This document shows, piece after piece, positions 35,640 to 46,505 of a stretch of 64,000 nt of DNA; positions within the stretch are counted from its first letter, which is position 1, and each line of letters begins with the position of its first letter. Below the pieces are notes generated by a model, which saw only the letters and a program-made list of their open reading frames with translations, was not told the origin of the DNA and ran no database searches. This DNA is from Anniella stebbinsi. Lineage: Eukaryota > Chordata > Lepidosauria > Squamata > Anniellidae. The stretch is from assembly GCA_029215795.1 (NCBI GenBank), contig JARDYH010000004.1, positions 35,902,001 to 35,966,000 on the forward strand. The letters are read 5' to 3'. A program made the translations under genes and the position numbers.

Positions 35640-35826
35640 AAGAGTGTATCTTCGGGAAGGGGCAAATACCTTCCAAAGAGTCTTTACACTTTTGGAAAGA
35701 AGAATAATGTATAATTGAAGGTCTCCTGGGGGGAGGGGAGCACGGGGGGTATGCGGTATGTATTGTATTTTATGTTGTATTATGTTGAAAAATAAAAAAT
35801 ATTTTTTTAAAAAAGAGTGTATCTTC
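35640..35826 (+). mobile_element. L1-like retroinsertion with 14-bp target-site duplication
   Basis: The 14-mer AAGAGTGTATCTTC occurs at 35640-35653 and again at 35813-35826. Between them is 159 bp with G-rich sequence and an AATAAAAAAT/A-rich 3' end. This is the signature of a 5'-truncated element inserted by target-primed reverse transcription, and the perfect duplication suggests it is fairly young. Confidence 0.75.
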
Positions 35827-35865
35827 AAAGTCACTTCATGTAGTTTCACTCTGTAATGCAGCCCT

Positions 35866-35977
35866 TCCCAGCCTGGTATGCTCTGAATGTGTTGATTTAC
35901 AACACATACATTCACATCCCCAGCCATTTTACAGTGTAAACTAACACATCGGGAGGGCCCCAAGTTGGGGAAAGTTG
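35866..35977. repeat. Fold-back repeat, family B
   Basis: CCCTTCCCAGCCTGGTATGC, CACATCCCCAGCCATTTTAC and GGCCCCAAGTTGGGGAAAG. Confidence 0.6.
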
Positions 35978-36041
35978 TGGTCTTTTGGCCACAGGGCTGA
36001 TTTCTCTGAGCAGGTTTGTACAAAACAGGAAGCCACTATGG

Positions 36042-36320
36042 GTGAATTTTCCCATGGGGCTTCTCATTATAGTAGCCACCACCATTTTGAATATTTGAGC
36101 CATGGCGGGGGAACAGCAGCTTGTTGTTACATGCGAACCTGGTGAAGGTGGGTTGTTGCGATGGTTAATAAGCTACCCGCAACCCTACAGGCCATGGGTT
36201 CGGGATGGCTTTTTAACCACTGCAACAACCTGTGACAAGCTACTGCATGCCCTGCCATGGCTCGGATATTCAAAATGGCGCCCACTGCAACGTTGAAAAG
36301 CCCCAAGGAGAAATTCATCC
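36042..36320. repeat. Fold-back element, about 280 bp
   Basis: GAATTTTCCCATGGGGCTTC and ACCATTTTGAATATTTGAGC in the left arm are mirrored by GATATTCAAAATGGCGCC and GAAAAGCCCCAAGGAGAAAT in the right. The ATTTTGAATAT segment recurs at 45727 and 61972, so this is a family. Confidence 0.6.
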
Positions 36321-37224
36321 AGGATAGCTTCTTGTTACATGAGAACCAAGTCTCTGATAGCATGCTGCTTGTATTGATTCTAGCCTACTGGTAACAGGTG
36401 TGTAGGAACAACCAAATGAGGTCTGCTGACATGTGCAAGACCATCCCTACTCACACATGACAACTGGTGTCCTCAGATGGGGATCTTCCCCGTCTGTCCA
36501 AAGATGCATCCAGCCATTTCAGTTGGGGCCTTGAGGAGCATTACAATATGGATACCAGATGCACATCCAGAAACCAGCTTCTGCACAGAGTTCTCTTTGC
36601 TATATCAGGCCAAGTGTTTTTTGCCTACCACCAGTGCAAGCGTTTTGGAGGGTCCCTGGGCAAGCCACTTTCAATTATCCCCTCCCTCAATGAATCTACC
36701 TTCAAACTATCATTGTCAGCAGCTTCTATTGCTCCTCATCTTCTGTCTCATTATTGCTTGCTTGACAGGTAGAGAACTGGTAAGCAAGCAGACAGTGGCA
36801 TCTAGTGCTCCTCCTCCCCACCACTGTAATTTTCTGGGCCAGAGGGAGAGGGAGGTTGCAATGGTGAAGAGGAAGAGTAACTCCAGGGTGCTCTTGTCAG
36901 TGTGTCCCTGCTGTGGAGGGGGGCCCTTCAGCAGGTGCTTAACGATACTTACCCTTGTTGCCAACTCTGCCCACCACAGTAAAACAGATCTTGCTAGACA
37001 TTCTCAGGAGTGGGCTAAGAAGTCCATGCACAGTGATGTTTAAGACATGCGCTTGATCACCACCAGTGGGGTGTAGTTAGTGGGGTTGTAATGACTACCC
37101 ATTGTTTTAAAAACCAATGGCATGTCATACATGAGCAGGAAAGAGCGGGAATACTTCAACATGCCTCCCTCTTCCACTTTATTCCACAACCCATGATCAG
37201 TTCCTGCTGAACGTGACATACGAA

Positions 37225-37440
37225 CCCAGACTGCTGGGTTGTTTCAGGGCTATTCAACCCAGTGGTTAAACCATGGTTTGTTGTTGGATTATCTGCTGGG
37301 TTGTTTAGCCCATAAACAACCCAGCATTCTGGATTCAAAAGTCGTGCTCAGCAGGAGCCAAACGTGGGTTGCTGAGCCGATTGTGCTGAGTAAAACCTCC
37401 CGATTGTGCATGATAACCCATTAGTTTTTAACCAACATGC
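37225..37440. repeat. Fold-back element, TGGGTTGTTT family
   Basis: Inverted pairs include TGCTGGGTTGTTTAGCCC with ATAAACAACCCAGCATTC, and AACCATGGTTT as a self-palindrome. Confidence 0.5.
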
Positions 37441-38127
37441 CAAATGTTAGCTTTCTGGGTGGTCTATAAGCACCTTAGCCATTTGAAGGTACACTTAGAC
37501 TCTCCTCTTTTGAAGGGCAGATGCACAAGTGTCCACATTCAGACCTTTATACATTTCGTTGCAAATCTCAACCTATTTGAGGTACTAAACATGAGTGACC
37601 TGAGCTCCTAAGCAGGGTCAAGCTCTTTTGCAATGTTGGAAAAAGCAGCCATTTGCAAATATCTTTCTAGAATCCAGGCCATTTCTCTTGACTCATAGTT
37701 ATTCTGTTAAAAGCTATTGACTGTCATGGGAACAGGATTAGATTCTGAATTCTTCTTCTTGGGGTGTGTGAGTTAATTATCTTTATTGTGAAGGCTGTTG
37801 AATCTGGGTAAGACTAGAGGGAGGTTAGCTCACAATTAGCTGGAGGCTAGCAAAGGTTTGAAAGAAGGGAGATCTAGAAAAAGAGAGCTGCGCCCCCCCT
37901 CTCCTTTTCCTCATACCCCTCCCATCGCTTTGGGAGGGAGAATGGAACTGAAGGGAGTGGACAATGCATAGAGGAGGTGAAGTAGATCACAGGCACTTCA
38001 TCTTTTCACCAACAAATGAGCTAAAGAGATTCAAGAGCCACAGACAGAAATGGGAGATACTAATTAGAAATGTAGCTGTGTGACACCACTCCATAGCCAA
38101 CAGTCTTTGGATGGGGATTGCCGATGT

Positions 38128-38215
38128 GTGGCCTGATCCTGTGCATGTTTTCTTGGGACGTAAGTCTCTCTGTGTTCACTGAGGGCTTGTTCCACAAATA
38201 GGCCACAATTCTATG
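38128..38215. repeat. Family C fold-back copy (divergent)
   Basis: CCTGATCCTGTGCATGTTTT, GGGACGTAAGTCTCTC, GTTCACTGAGGGCTTG and CACAATTCTATGCATAG. Confidence 0.5.
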
Positions 38216-39711
38216 CATAGCTACATGCACAGAATTAGGCTGTTGATTCCGGCAGAAAGTTTACTCTGCCTTGCTGTTGTTGCTTTCAGTCTTAAAGCAG
38301 CTGTTCTATCCCCAGTGAGAATGAAAAGGGTGGAGAGAATATGATTCCCTGAACATTATTAACAAACTAAAAAAAAGTTTCAACATCTTCTGAAGAAAAT
38401 CCAAGGCAGGGAGGGGCGCTGACATGCACAAATTGGTTTGAATTAACCAGCTAAATCTACAGTGGGTGAAGGGATGTAAAGCAAAACTTAGGTAATAGCA
38501 AGGCTAGGCCTGAAACCTCACCATGCCCTCCGCTTTGTCTCCTTGTCACCTGTATGTCCTGTTTCCAGCTAAAGAGTCATTCACATGTTTTTAGCTATTA
38601 CCATGTGTATGTGTTTGTATAGTTGTTGCATATTGTGATTTGGAATCATCTTGGTTCATGTATTAGATGTAAGACTTTATGGCAGGATTGTTTATGCAGA
38701 GCTTCTGGTCTCTGTTTAGTGTGGAATAGGGTGGCCACTTAGGAATTAGCCTAGAGAACAAAGGCAGAGACTGATTTGAATGACATTTGCATATGTGGAT
38801 TTATATGCATTGATGCAAATTTATATGAAAATTTAGAAATAATAATTATTATTTAATTATAATTTAAATAGAAATATAGGACATCTTACCATAGTTTGGA
38901 AGACTATGACTTATGTGCATGCCTTTTTCGGTGTTAACTATTGATAAGCAACAGTTCTTTATCTTTAAACCAGAGTGGGACAGAACAACCCTTTAAATAC
39001 AGGACAGTCCCCTGGTAGTCGTTCCAATACTAAGAACTGGATTCTTATTAATTTCAGAAGTAAGTTGGTTCCTTGCCAACACAGTTGCAGAGAAAAAAAA
39101 TCAAATCTAATGAAAAGTTTAACTTAACTAAAGTTATACAGAGACTTTTAAATGTTATTTTGTTAAATTTAACAGGTGGAGACTTACTTTCTGAGCAATA
39201 ACTACACTTTGACTGGGTTACTTTTAACTGTAGGTTTCTCTTAATCTCTTCATGATTTGTTTACAGGCCGTACGATACTGGCATATCATTGTACTTGGGC
39301 CTGCATCTGTGTTATAAAGGTGAAAGGTGTACAGAGACTTTTGTCTGTGTTCATATTTGCTTTTGCTCCAACTTGCAATTCATTGTTTAATTATACTTGA
39401 CATGTTTTGATATTAAAAGTAAAACTTTATAGAACGTTGTTATAGAAGATAGCCTAATTCTTTTTTAAAAATGCATTATGGATATAAACTCCCAACTTTG
39501 AATTATAGTGAAAACCATTGTTATTTGTGGAATCTGCGTGTCAAGTGCTTTCCAATGAAGTATGTTTCTTGAGAATCGGTCAACGGGAAGGCTGTCAAAA
39601 AGGGATGATCAACTAACACCCTACCTTGAATTATATATATAAGATTTGCAGGGGGGAGAATCGTGGTTCAGAAAACCTATCAAGCTTTACTCCTATGAGA
39701 GGAAACTCATA

Positions 39712-39800
39712 AGAAATTTGTAGCACCTAAAAGACTAACACGTTTATTCTGGCATAAATAAGCTTTTGTAGACCATAGCCCACTTCATCAGATGCATGGA
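39712..39800 (-). repeat. Dispersed LINE-type tail (GTGGCACTTAAAA / CATCAGATGCAT)
   Basis: TTTGTAGCACCTAAAAGACT, TTTATTCTGGCATAAATAAG and CCCACTTCATCAGATGCATG. An opposite-strand relative is at 62280-62395. Confidence 0.5.
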
Positions 39801-40084
39801 ATATTATGGAGAGTTTCAGGCATTGCTGCCCTCTGGAAGTCACAAGAAATGGTCTGCCACTTCTCGTTGTGGCAGTGGAATTAAGCCCTCAACAGCTGCA
39901 CAAGATGTCAACATTCAACATGGGATCTTCCCCCCACTCCCACTGTGCTGTGGAGAAATTGCATCTTGACTTGAGGATTTCTGCTTGTTAAGACACAAAA
40001 AAGGAGAGGGGCTTATTAACTGTCTGTGTTGGGAAATAGGGGACTCAGACTGGATTTTCCGAACAGCTGGCTTTTGTAGTGAAA

Positions 40085-40262
40085 GTGGAACCTGACTTAT
40101 ACTGAGTCAGACCATTGGTCCATCTAGTCCAGTATTGTTGACACTGACTGGCATTGGCTTTCTGGGGTTTCAGGCAGGAATTTTTCCAGCCTACCTGGAA
40201 ATACTGGGGATTGAAACTGGCACCTTCTGCATGCAAAGCAGGTGCTCTACCACTGAGCCATG
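40085..40262 (-). repeat. tRNA-Ala-headed SINE
   Basis: The reverse complement starts CATGGCTCAGTGGTAGAGCA, CCTGCTTTGCATGCAGAAGG and ends TGGACCAATGGTCTGACTCA, GTATAAGTCAGG. It is better preserved than the copy at 21853-22020 and includes A and B box matches. Confidence 0.85.
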
Positions 40263-40401
40263 ATGATCCTTTTCCCTTGAAAGCGAACTATCTTGAAAAG
40301 CTAGTTTGTTTCTTATGTACAGTGCGGCCTGAGTTACTACTTACCATTTAGTTCCTATATTACATGTCATGTGCTATATTAAAAAATCCAGAGACCCACC
40401 A

Positions 40402-40534
40402 TTTGATGCAATAGATGTGTTGGACTACAGCTCCCATCATTCCCAAGCAGTACATTTATTGAGCATTCTGACTGGGGATGATGGGAGTTGCAGTCCGACA
40501 CATCTGGAGGGCACCAGCTTGGAGAGAAGGCTGC
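40402..40534. repeat. Fold-back repeat, family B
   Basis: TGTTGGACTACAGCTCCCAT, then GATGATGGGAGTTGCAGTCC and GGAGGGCACCAGCTTGGAGA. Confidence 0.7.
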
Positions 40535-40907
40535 CATAGGACATGCATCCCTGTGCAATCTTGGCTGACAACTAGCCATTTTGCAAAAGTCCATGAATTG
40601 TGCAGTGCAATCCTACACACGCCTCTTTTATAAACTATACAATAAAGCACAAAGAAATAAACCAGGCACCACAAAGATATGGCTTTTCATGGAAATATTT
40701 ATTGGGCTGATAGGATATATGCTATAACGTATAAATGTGTTAGATAAATATACAAAACTGTAGATAAAGATAAAGTGTTGATAAAGCTACAAAACAGTAA
40801 ATAGTTTTGGATAAAATAAAAATGAACAGATGGATTCAATGCTATCTATGCTATATTGTGTAAATGTTATGCTGCATTTGAACCCCCCCCCCCCTTTTAA
40901 GGAATAA

Positions 40908-40966
40908 GTCCAATTAAGTTCAATGGAATTACTCCCAGGTAAGCGTATATACGATTGCAGTCTTGC
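40908..40966. repeat. Family C fold-back copy
   Basis: AATAAGTCCAATTAAGTTCA, ATGGAATTACTCCCAGGTAA and ACGATTGCAGTCTTG. Confidence 0.5.
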
Positions 40967-41140
40967 CTGAACGCAGTGCATTTTCTGTAGGGTGGACTGT
41001 TAACCATGCAATGTGTTTTATTTTTATTGAACAAGCCACCATGAAAATCCATGGCTTGCTGGGTTGTTCAAGATGGTTAACAAGCCACACTGCATGGTTA
41101 ACAAGCAGCCCTGCAGAAAACACACTGCATTCAGACAACA
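40967..41140. repeat. Fold-back element (AACCATGCA ... TGCATGGTT)
   Basis: CTGAACGCAGTGCATTTTCT and GACTGTTAACCATGCA are mirrored by TGCATGGTTAACAAGCAG and GAAAACACACTGCATTCAG. The MITE at 41147 sits just beside its right edge. Confidence 0.6.
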
Positions 41141-41146
41141 CAATAC

Positions 41147-41465
41147 TAGGCTGACCATCTGAAAAGGAGGACAGGGCTCATATAACTTTAACGGTTGTAG
41201 AGAAAAGGGAATTTCAATCAGTGTCATTTGTATGCAATTAGTTCCTGGTGATATTCCCTCTGCATCACAACAGTTAAAGTTGCAGAGCCCTGCCTTCTTT
41301 TGTATATGGTCACTCTAGTATAGTGCCTGAACCTTTAACAGTTGTGATGAAGAGGGAATTTCACCAGGAACCAATTGCATACAAATGACACCTGCTGAAA
41401 TTCCCTTTTCTCTACAACTGTTAAAGTTATATGAGCCCTGTCCTCCTTTTCAGATGGTCAGCCTA
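41147..41465. mobile_element. Family A hAT-like MITE, palindromic dimer (319 bp)
   Basis: Ends TAGGCTGACCATCTGAAAAG and CTTTTCAGATGGTCAGCCTA are perfect inverted repeats, and pairing runs through the whole element to an axis near 41306. Each half resembles the 163-bp monomer at 33615, with an internal GGTCACTCTA that looks like a second end. It is therefore two monomers joined head to head. Flanks CACAATAC and CAATAACC share only CAATA. Confidence 0.8.
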
Positions 41466-41636
41466 CAATAACCCACCCCCAGAAAAAGAACTGCATTCAG
41501 GCAACACAATAACTCACCCTATGGAAAAAGTGCTGTGTTCAGACAACACGATAATCCATTTTCAACAACAACTCACACTGGGTGGGTAAGCAAGTTGTGT
41601 GAACCAAGCCAATCTCAGGTTTCTTTTCTCCTTTCT

Positions 41637-41657
41637 GTTTAGTTTAGTTTAGTTTAG
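41637..41657. repeat. (GTTTA)n tract
   Basis: Four GTTTA units in a row plus a partial one. Confidence 0.9.
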
Positions 41658-41744
41658 CTGGCTCTTCTTCACAATCTTTGGGATCTGTGCTCTTTTAGAG
41701 CCCTGGGTTTCCTAGAGGCACGAGGCAGAGGCTTATTTTGGAAC

Positions 41745-42020
41745 ATCCAGAACACAAGGGAAGAGACTAAACATCACTCTCCCTTGTCTCTGTTGGAGCC
41801 TTAAGAACAGCACCAAAATGAGAGACTGGGACATGGTGAGTTCTGCTTTGGGGAAACTGATTTCCAGAGTGGCTGGGTATATCTCTGCAGCCACTACCAG
41901 TCCTCCAGAAGCAAGGAGGAACGCCAAGAACATAGGGGAAGAGGAGACTTAACATTACCACTGTTGTCTCTGATGGAGCCTTAAGAACTTCATCAGAATG
42001 AGAGAGCGGGACATGGAAAA
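41745..42020. repeat. Imperfect tandem duplication, period about 176 bp
   Basis: CCAGAACACAAGGGAAGAG, TCTCTGTTGGAGCCTTAAGA and GAGAGACTGGGACATGG recur about 176 bases later as CCAAGAACATAGGGGAAGAG, TCTCTGATGGAGCCTTAAGA and GAGAGAGCGGGACATGG. The origin is unknown. Confidence 0.7.
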
Positions 42021-42173
42021 GATCAGCTGCAGCAGGTTATATCTCCTGCACTGGGCACTTTGGAGGAGCATTTGCTGGTTGTATTGTTCGTTAATGCCTC
42101 AATGTATTAGAAAGGTTTGATGTATTTGGCTTTGGCTTATATTTTACTGAACAATACTAATTAATATTGGGCC

Positions 42174-42370
42174 TGTTTAGACAACACGCTAAGCCATGGC
42201 TAGGCTGCTAACCCTCTTGCAGCAAATGGTTAGTGAATGTGTTTAAACCATGGTTATGTAGCCAACATGGTTAGGAATGGTTTACATGACATACTCAACG
42301 CACTAAGCCATCATGTTTAGCTTAAAATGCTTAACCACCATGGCTTAATGTGTCATCTGCATTGGGTTAC
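42174..42370. repeat. Fold-back element, CAGACAACACGCTAAGCC family
   Basis: The left end GTTTAGACAACACGCTAAGC and CATGG are mirrored by CCATGGCTTAATGTGTCATC on the right. ATTGGG flanks both sides but not as a clear octamer. Related ends are seen at 53747. Confidence 0.55.
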
Positions 42371-42534
42371 TGTGTTTTAATGGGTGATATTGCCTATTTT
42401 TTAAATTAGTTTAAAAGGTGATGTCAGTGTTAGGGAAATTAACTGTTTGGGTTGTTATAATTGTAAGGATGTATTATTGCAATTGATGAATTGATAGCTC
42501 CCCTTGCTTTTGTACAGTTGTGTTATGATGCCTT

Positions 42535-43640
42535 GTGCCCCCTGACATTCTGATTAACAAACTAGTGAAAAGTGGGCTAGATGGAACAACTATTAGGTGG
42601 ATCCACAGTTGGCTACAGAATCAGACTCAAAGAGTGCTTATCAATGGTACCTTTTCACACTGGGGGGAGGTAATGAGCGGGGTACCGCAGGGCTCAGTCC
42701 TGGGCCCAGTGCTCTTCAACATTTTTCTTAATGATTTGGACAAGGAGGTGCAGGGAATGCTGATCAAATTTGCAGACAACACAAAATTGGGTGGGATCGC
42801 TAATACCCTAGAAGACAGAAACAAACTCCAAAGTGGTCTTGATAGACTGGAGCGCTGGGCTGAAAACAACAGAATGAAATTTAATAAGGATAAATGCCAA
42901 AAGAAACCAAATGCACAGTTACAAGATGGGGGAGACTTGGCTAATCAATACGACAAGCAAGAAGGATCTTGGAAATGTTGTAGATTACAAGCTGAATATG
43001 AGCCAACAGTGTGATGTGGCTGCAAAAAAAGCAAATGCTATTTTGGGCTGCATTAATAGAAGTATAGCTTCCAAATCATGAGAGGTACTGGTTCCCCTAT
43101 ATTCAGCACTGGTTAGGCCCCATCTTGAGTATTGCATCCAGTTCTGGGCACCACACTTCAAGAAGGATGCAGACAATCTGGAGCATGTTCAGAGGAGGGC
43201 AACGAGAATGATTAGGGGTCTGGAAACAAAGCCCTATGAGGAGAGATTGAAAGAACTAGGCAGGTTTAGCCTGGAGAAGAGAAGATTGAGGGGTAGACAT
43301 GATAGCACTCTTCAAATACTTGAAAGGTTATCACACAGAGGAGGGCCAGGATCTCTTCTCGATCAACCCAGAATGCAGGACACGGAATCATGGGCTCAAG
43401 TTACAGGAAGCCAGATTCCGGCTGGACATCAGGAAAAACTTCCTGACTATTAGAGCAATACGACAATGGAACCAACTACCTAGGGAGGTGGTGGGCTCTC
43501 CCACATTAGAAGCATTCAAGAGGCAGCTGGACAACCATCTGTCAGGGATGCTTTAAGGTACATTCCTGCATTGAGCAGGGGGTTGGACTCGATGGCTTTA
43601 TAGGCCCCTTCCAACTCTACTATTCTATGATTCTATGATT
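42535..43640 (+). mobile_element. CR1 LINE, 5'-truncated, inactive reverse transcriptase
   Basis: The first part reads in frame as the C-terminal half of a CR1 reverse transcriptase, with SGVPQGSVLGPVLFNIFLNDL-type motif at residues 48-68 of the fragment. The catalytic ADD box is altered: residues 79-82 read FADN (codon 42778-42780 AAC), so one essential aspartate is lost. The frame is then broken near 42900 and again after 43014. A later frame carries [11 protein letters not shown] and WNQLPREVV, typical of CR1 C-termini. The copy ends in TATTCTATGATTCTATGATT. It cannot encode an active enzyme. Confidence 0.9.
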
Positions 43641-44859
43641 TGCTTTGGGCACATTTTGTGGCAAAGTGGCATACAAATTCAAATGATAATTATTTTCCCA
43701 TACTGGTTTTACTAATGGCCACAAATGGCAAAATGTCTCAATTGGAGAAAATGCTAGAAGCCTTGCTAAGTCCGAGGACCTCAGTGTGCCCTCTCAAATA
43801 AAGGGTGCTGCTGTTGGTGGCTTTTATAATCTCAAGGATACAGATATCAAACTAATCCAACTCTGAATGCTAAATTTGAATACTAATTCTACTGCAATAA
43901 TGTTGCAGTGAATTCCATCCTTCACCATCTCTACCTTTCCATGCTGCTTTTTAATTTGTATACTTAAAACAGAGCAACCAGTGCTGCTTCATAAGAAAGA
44001 TGTCAAAATCCACAGTTGGACAATACCTTTATGAGGACTGGCCAAATATTTGGTCGGACTTAATAAAGGGTATTGGCTGACTGTGGATTTTGGAACTTTA
44101 ATTGAAAGTTACTAATTAGCAAGAGGAATAGTAACATCAGGCTTCATGTGGGAGTCTTGCAGATTTAGAGAAAATATTTTGGGGTAGTCACTGACTTGCT
44201 GGGAGTTTTGATTGTTGTTAGTCACAGAGCAATGTTATGTTGGTATTGATCAGGCTCCATTACCACCACTATCATCTTGTGTTTGCTCATTTGTTTTTTT
44301 CTCTCCAATCAAGCTAGTAGGTAATCATCCCTTGAAAGGTCTGTGTTTGCTTTCTGACCTCTGGAGGCTAAGGAGATATTGGTGACAGACAGCAGAGTTG
44401 CCAGTTAATCAGTGACTGTGGGCTGAAGATGGAAGGTTAAGAGTTAAGAGAAAATTGATAGGTTGAAGAAGATTTAATCCAAACCTTGCAGAGATTGGAT
44501 CATTCTTCAACAGAGATGGCATATCTAGAGATTTTAAAAGGGAAATTGATAGGAAAAAAGGAAGGCATGGGTGTGGAATCAAAGTTGGTCAGAAGAAAAT
44601 CAACACTAGGAAGGGATTAAGCATCTGAAGCTTGGAATTCTAAGATGGAGAAATGATCTAAAAAGAAAAAAGGACCACAGAGCTCTGCCAAATTAGTGCT
44701 CTGTGTTTTCTGATCCCCAATCTAGCCAAATTATGGGTCTCCAGAACCCCACTTCATGTTCTAGGTAGAGCTATGGATACTCCTAATGTGATTGACATAA
44801 GAAGAGACTTGAAATCAGAGCTGCCAGCTTCCACAGGATGGAACCACATCTACTTCACA

Positions 44860-44945
44860 AGGTTGTATTGTGAAGAGAATATGGAGTGGGATGGGAATGT
44901 TGCCCTGAGCTTCTTGGAGGAAGAGTAGCATTAAAAATGTAGATA
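44860..44945 (+). repeat. Sauria-like SINE remnant
   Basis: CTTCACAAGGTTGTATTGTG, GCCCTGAGCTTCTTGGAGGA and AGAGTAGCATTAAAAATGTA follow the 3' part of the Sauria SINE. Confidence 0.5.
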
Positions 44946-45195
44946 GTACTCACTATAATTATAATAGCACTGTTATAATTTATTCTTAAAACCACCTTGT
45001 GAGGTAAAAAAACAAAACAAAAACAAAGTTAGACTTGTTGACCATAAGAAAATTACCAAAATCTGTGTTTTCAGCATCCATCCACTTTTAATTAGGCCAA
45101 CCAAAATATCACAAAACAACTGTGCATGTTTTCAATATCCCTTGATCTCTTCATCTGGCAAGTTTTTATGAAAGGCAGGTTGCAGGGGGAGGTGG

Positions 45196-45305
45196 GGGAG
45201 AGAACTTCTTACCTGATGAAGAGATCTGAGGATCCTGAAAGCTTGCACAATTTTTGTGATCTTTCAGCTGGTCTGATAAAAGGTATTACAGCAACATGAC
45301 CTGTG
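45196..45305 (+). repeat. Dispersed repeat (CTGATGAAGAG ... AAAAGGTATTACA)
   Basis: ACCTGATGAAGAGATCTGAG, CTGAAAGCTTGCACAATTTT and GGTCTGATAAAAGGTATTAC form a recurring reptile repeat end. The family is not resolved. Confidence 0.5.
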
Positions 45306-45467
45306 AGATAAGTTTGGCTGAGAGATAAAGGTTTTCTGAAAGCAGTGAGATTTGAAACCCAGTAAGGATATAAAGCTGGATTTTTCCAGATCTAAATCAA
45401 GGCACTGTTCACACACCTGGAGACAGAGCAAGGCTGGTGAAAGATAATAGTTTTTTCGGCGAGTTTA

Positions 45468-45552
45468 GCCTGCAATCCTATACCCACTTACCTGAGAATA
45501 AGTCCCATTGAAATCAGTGGGATTTACTTTTGTATGCATACGAGTGCACTGA
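45468..45552. repeat. Family C fold-back copy
   Basis: CTGCAATCCTATACCCACTT, GAATAAGTCCCATTGAAATC and AGTGGGATTTACTTTTGTAT. Confidence 0.6.
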
Positions 45553-45651
45553 AAGGCAGTTTGAGTTGTGGTGTCAACAACTCACTGCTGCCCCTGGGAT
45601 TTGTACTGTGTGCAAAACTTGTTTGATCAGAGGGGACAGTGGGACAAAATA

Positions 45652-45975
45652 CCAGGTTCACACAATATGGTGGATTATCATAAGTAAATTAACCCATGAT
45701 TAGGCGCAGTGTGTGTGGCTGCCATTTTGAATATGCAACCTCTGATTGGGTCGATGGAGTTGTGGCATGGCATGCAAGCCTGGCCACTGTGGATTAATTG
45801 AGGTTAAGCAACCCACAGATAACCCTTGATTAACCAATCCTGATCATAGGTCACATTTTCAAAATGATGGCTGCATGCATCCCACACACACCAGGGCTAA
45901 TTGTTGGTTAATTAATCCATGATAATATGACATGACATGCAAACTGACCCACTGTGTGTGCACTTCCACTATGGG
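45652..45975. repeat. Fold-back element, GGTTCACACAAT family
   Basis: Left arm GCTGCCATTTTGAATATG and ATTAACCCATGATTA; right arm CATTTTCAAAATGATGGCTG and AATTAATCCATGATAAT. Outer borders are uncertain. Confidence 0.5.
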
Positions 45976-46059
45976 AACAGCCACTTTCAACCCTCTTAAA
46001 ACTATCCCCATCCTATGTTAAGTCCCATAAGTTACTGAAAAATAACAAAGGGTCTTGTA

Positions 46060-46505
46060 GCACATAAGAACAGAAGAAGAGCTATGCTGGTTCAGACCGA
46101 GGGTCCATCTAGTCCAGCATTCTGTTCACACAATGGCTGACCAGCTGTCAACCAGGGACCCACAAGAAGGGCACAAATGCAACCCCCCCATGTTCCCCAG
46201 CAACTGGTGCATATAGGCGTGCTGCCTCTGATACTGGAGATAGCCATTGATCGCCTTCTCCTCCAGAAATTGATCCAATCCCCTTTTAAGCCATCCAAAT
46301 TGGTGGCCATCACTACAACTTGTGGTAGCGAATTCTGTAGTTTAACTATGCGCTGTGTACAGAAGTACTTCCTTTTAGCTGACCTGAGCCTCCCAACCAA
46401 TCAGCTTCATGGGATGACCCTGGGTTCTAGTATTATGAGAGAGGGAGAAAAATGTCTCCCTATCCACATTCTCCACACCAGGCATGATTTTGTACACCTC
46501 TAGAC
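46060..46505 (-). mobile_element. CR1-like LINE 3' end, second subfamily, antisense
   Basis: The - strand reads AKRKYFCTQRIVKLQNSLPQ and VVMATNLDGLK, the same C-terminal pattern as the CR1 copy at 42535 ([20 protein letters not shown]). The 3' end is GGACTAGATGGACCCTCGGT, CTGAACCAGCATAGCTCTTC, TTCTGTTCTTATG. The frame is degraded. Confidence 0.75.

Noticed and set aside
40205..40262. tRNA gene
   Set aside because: A and B boxes are present, but the sequence is the head of a SINE with its usual body attached and cannot fold into an intact tRNA.
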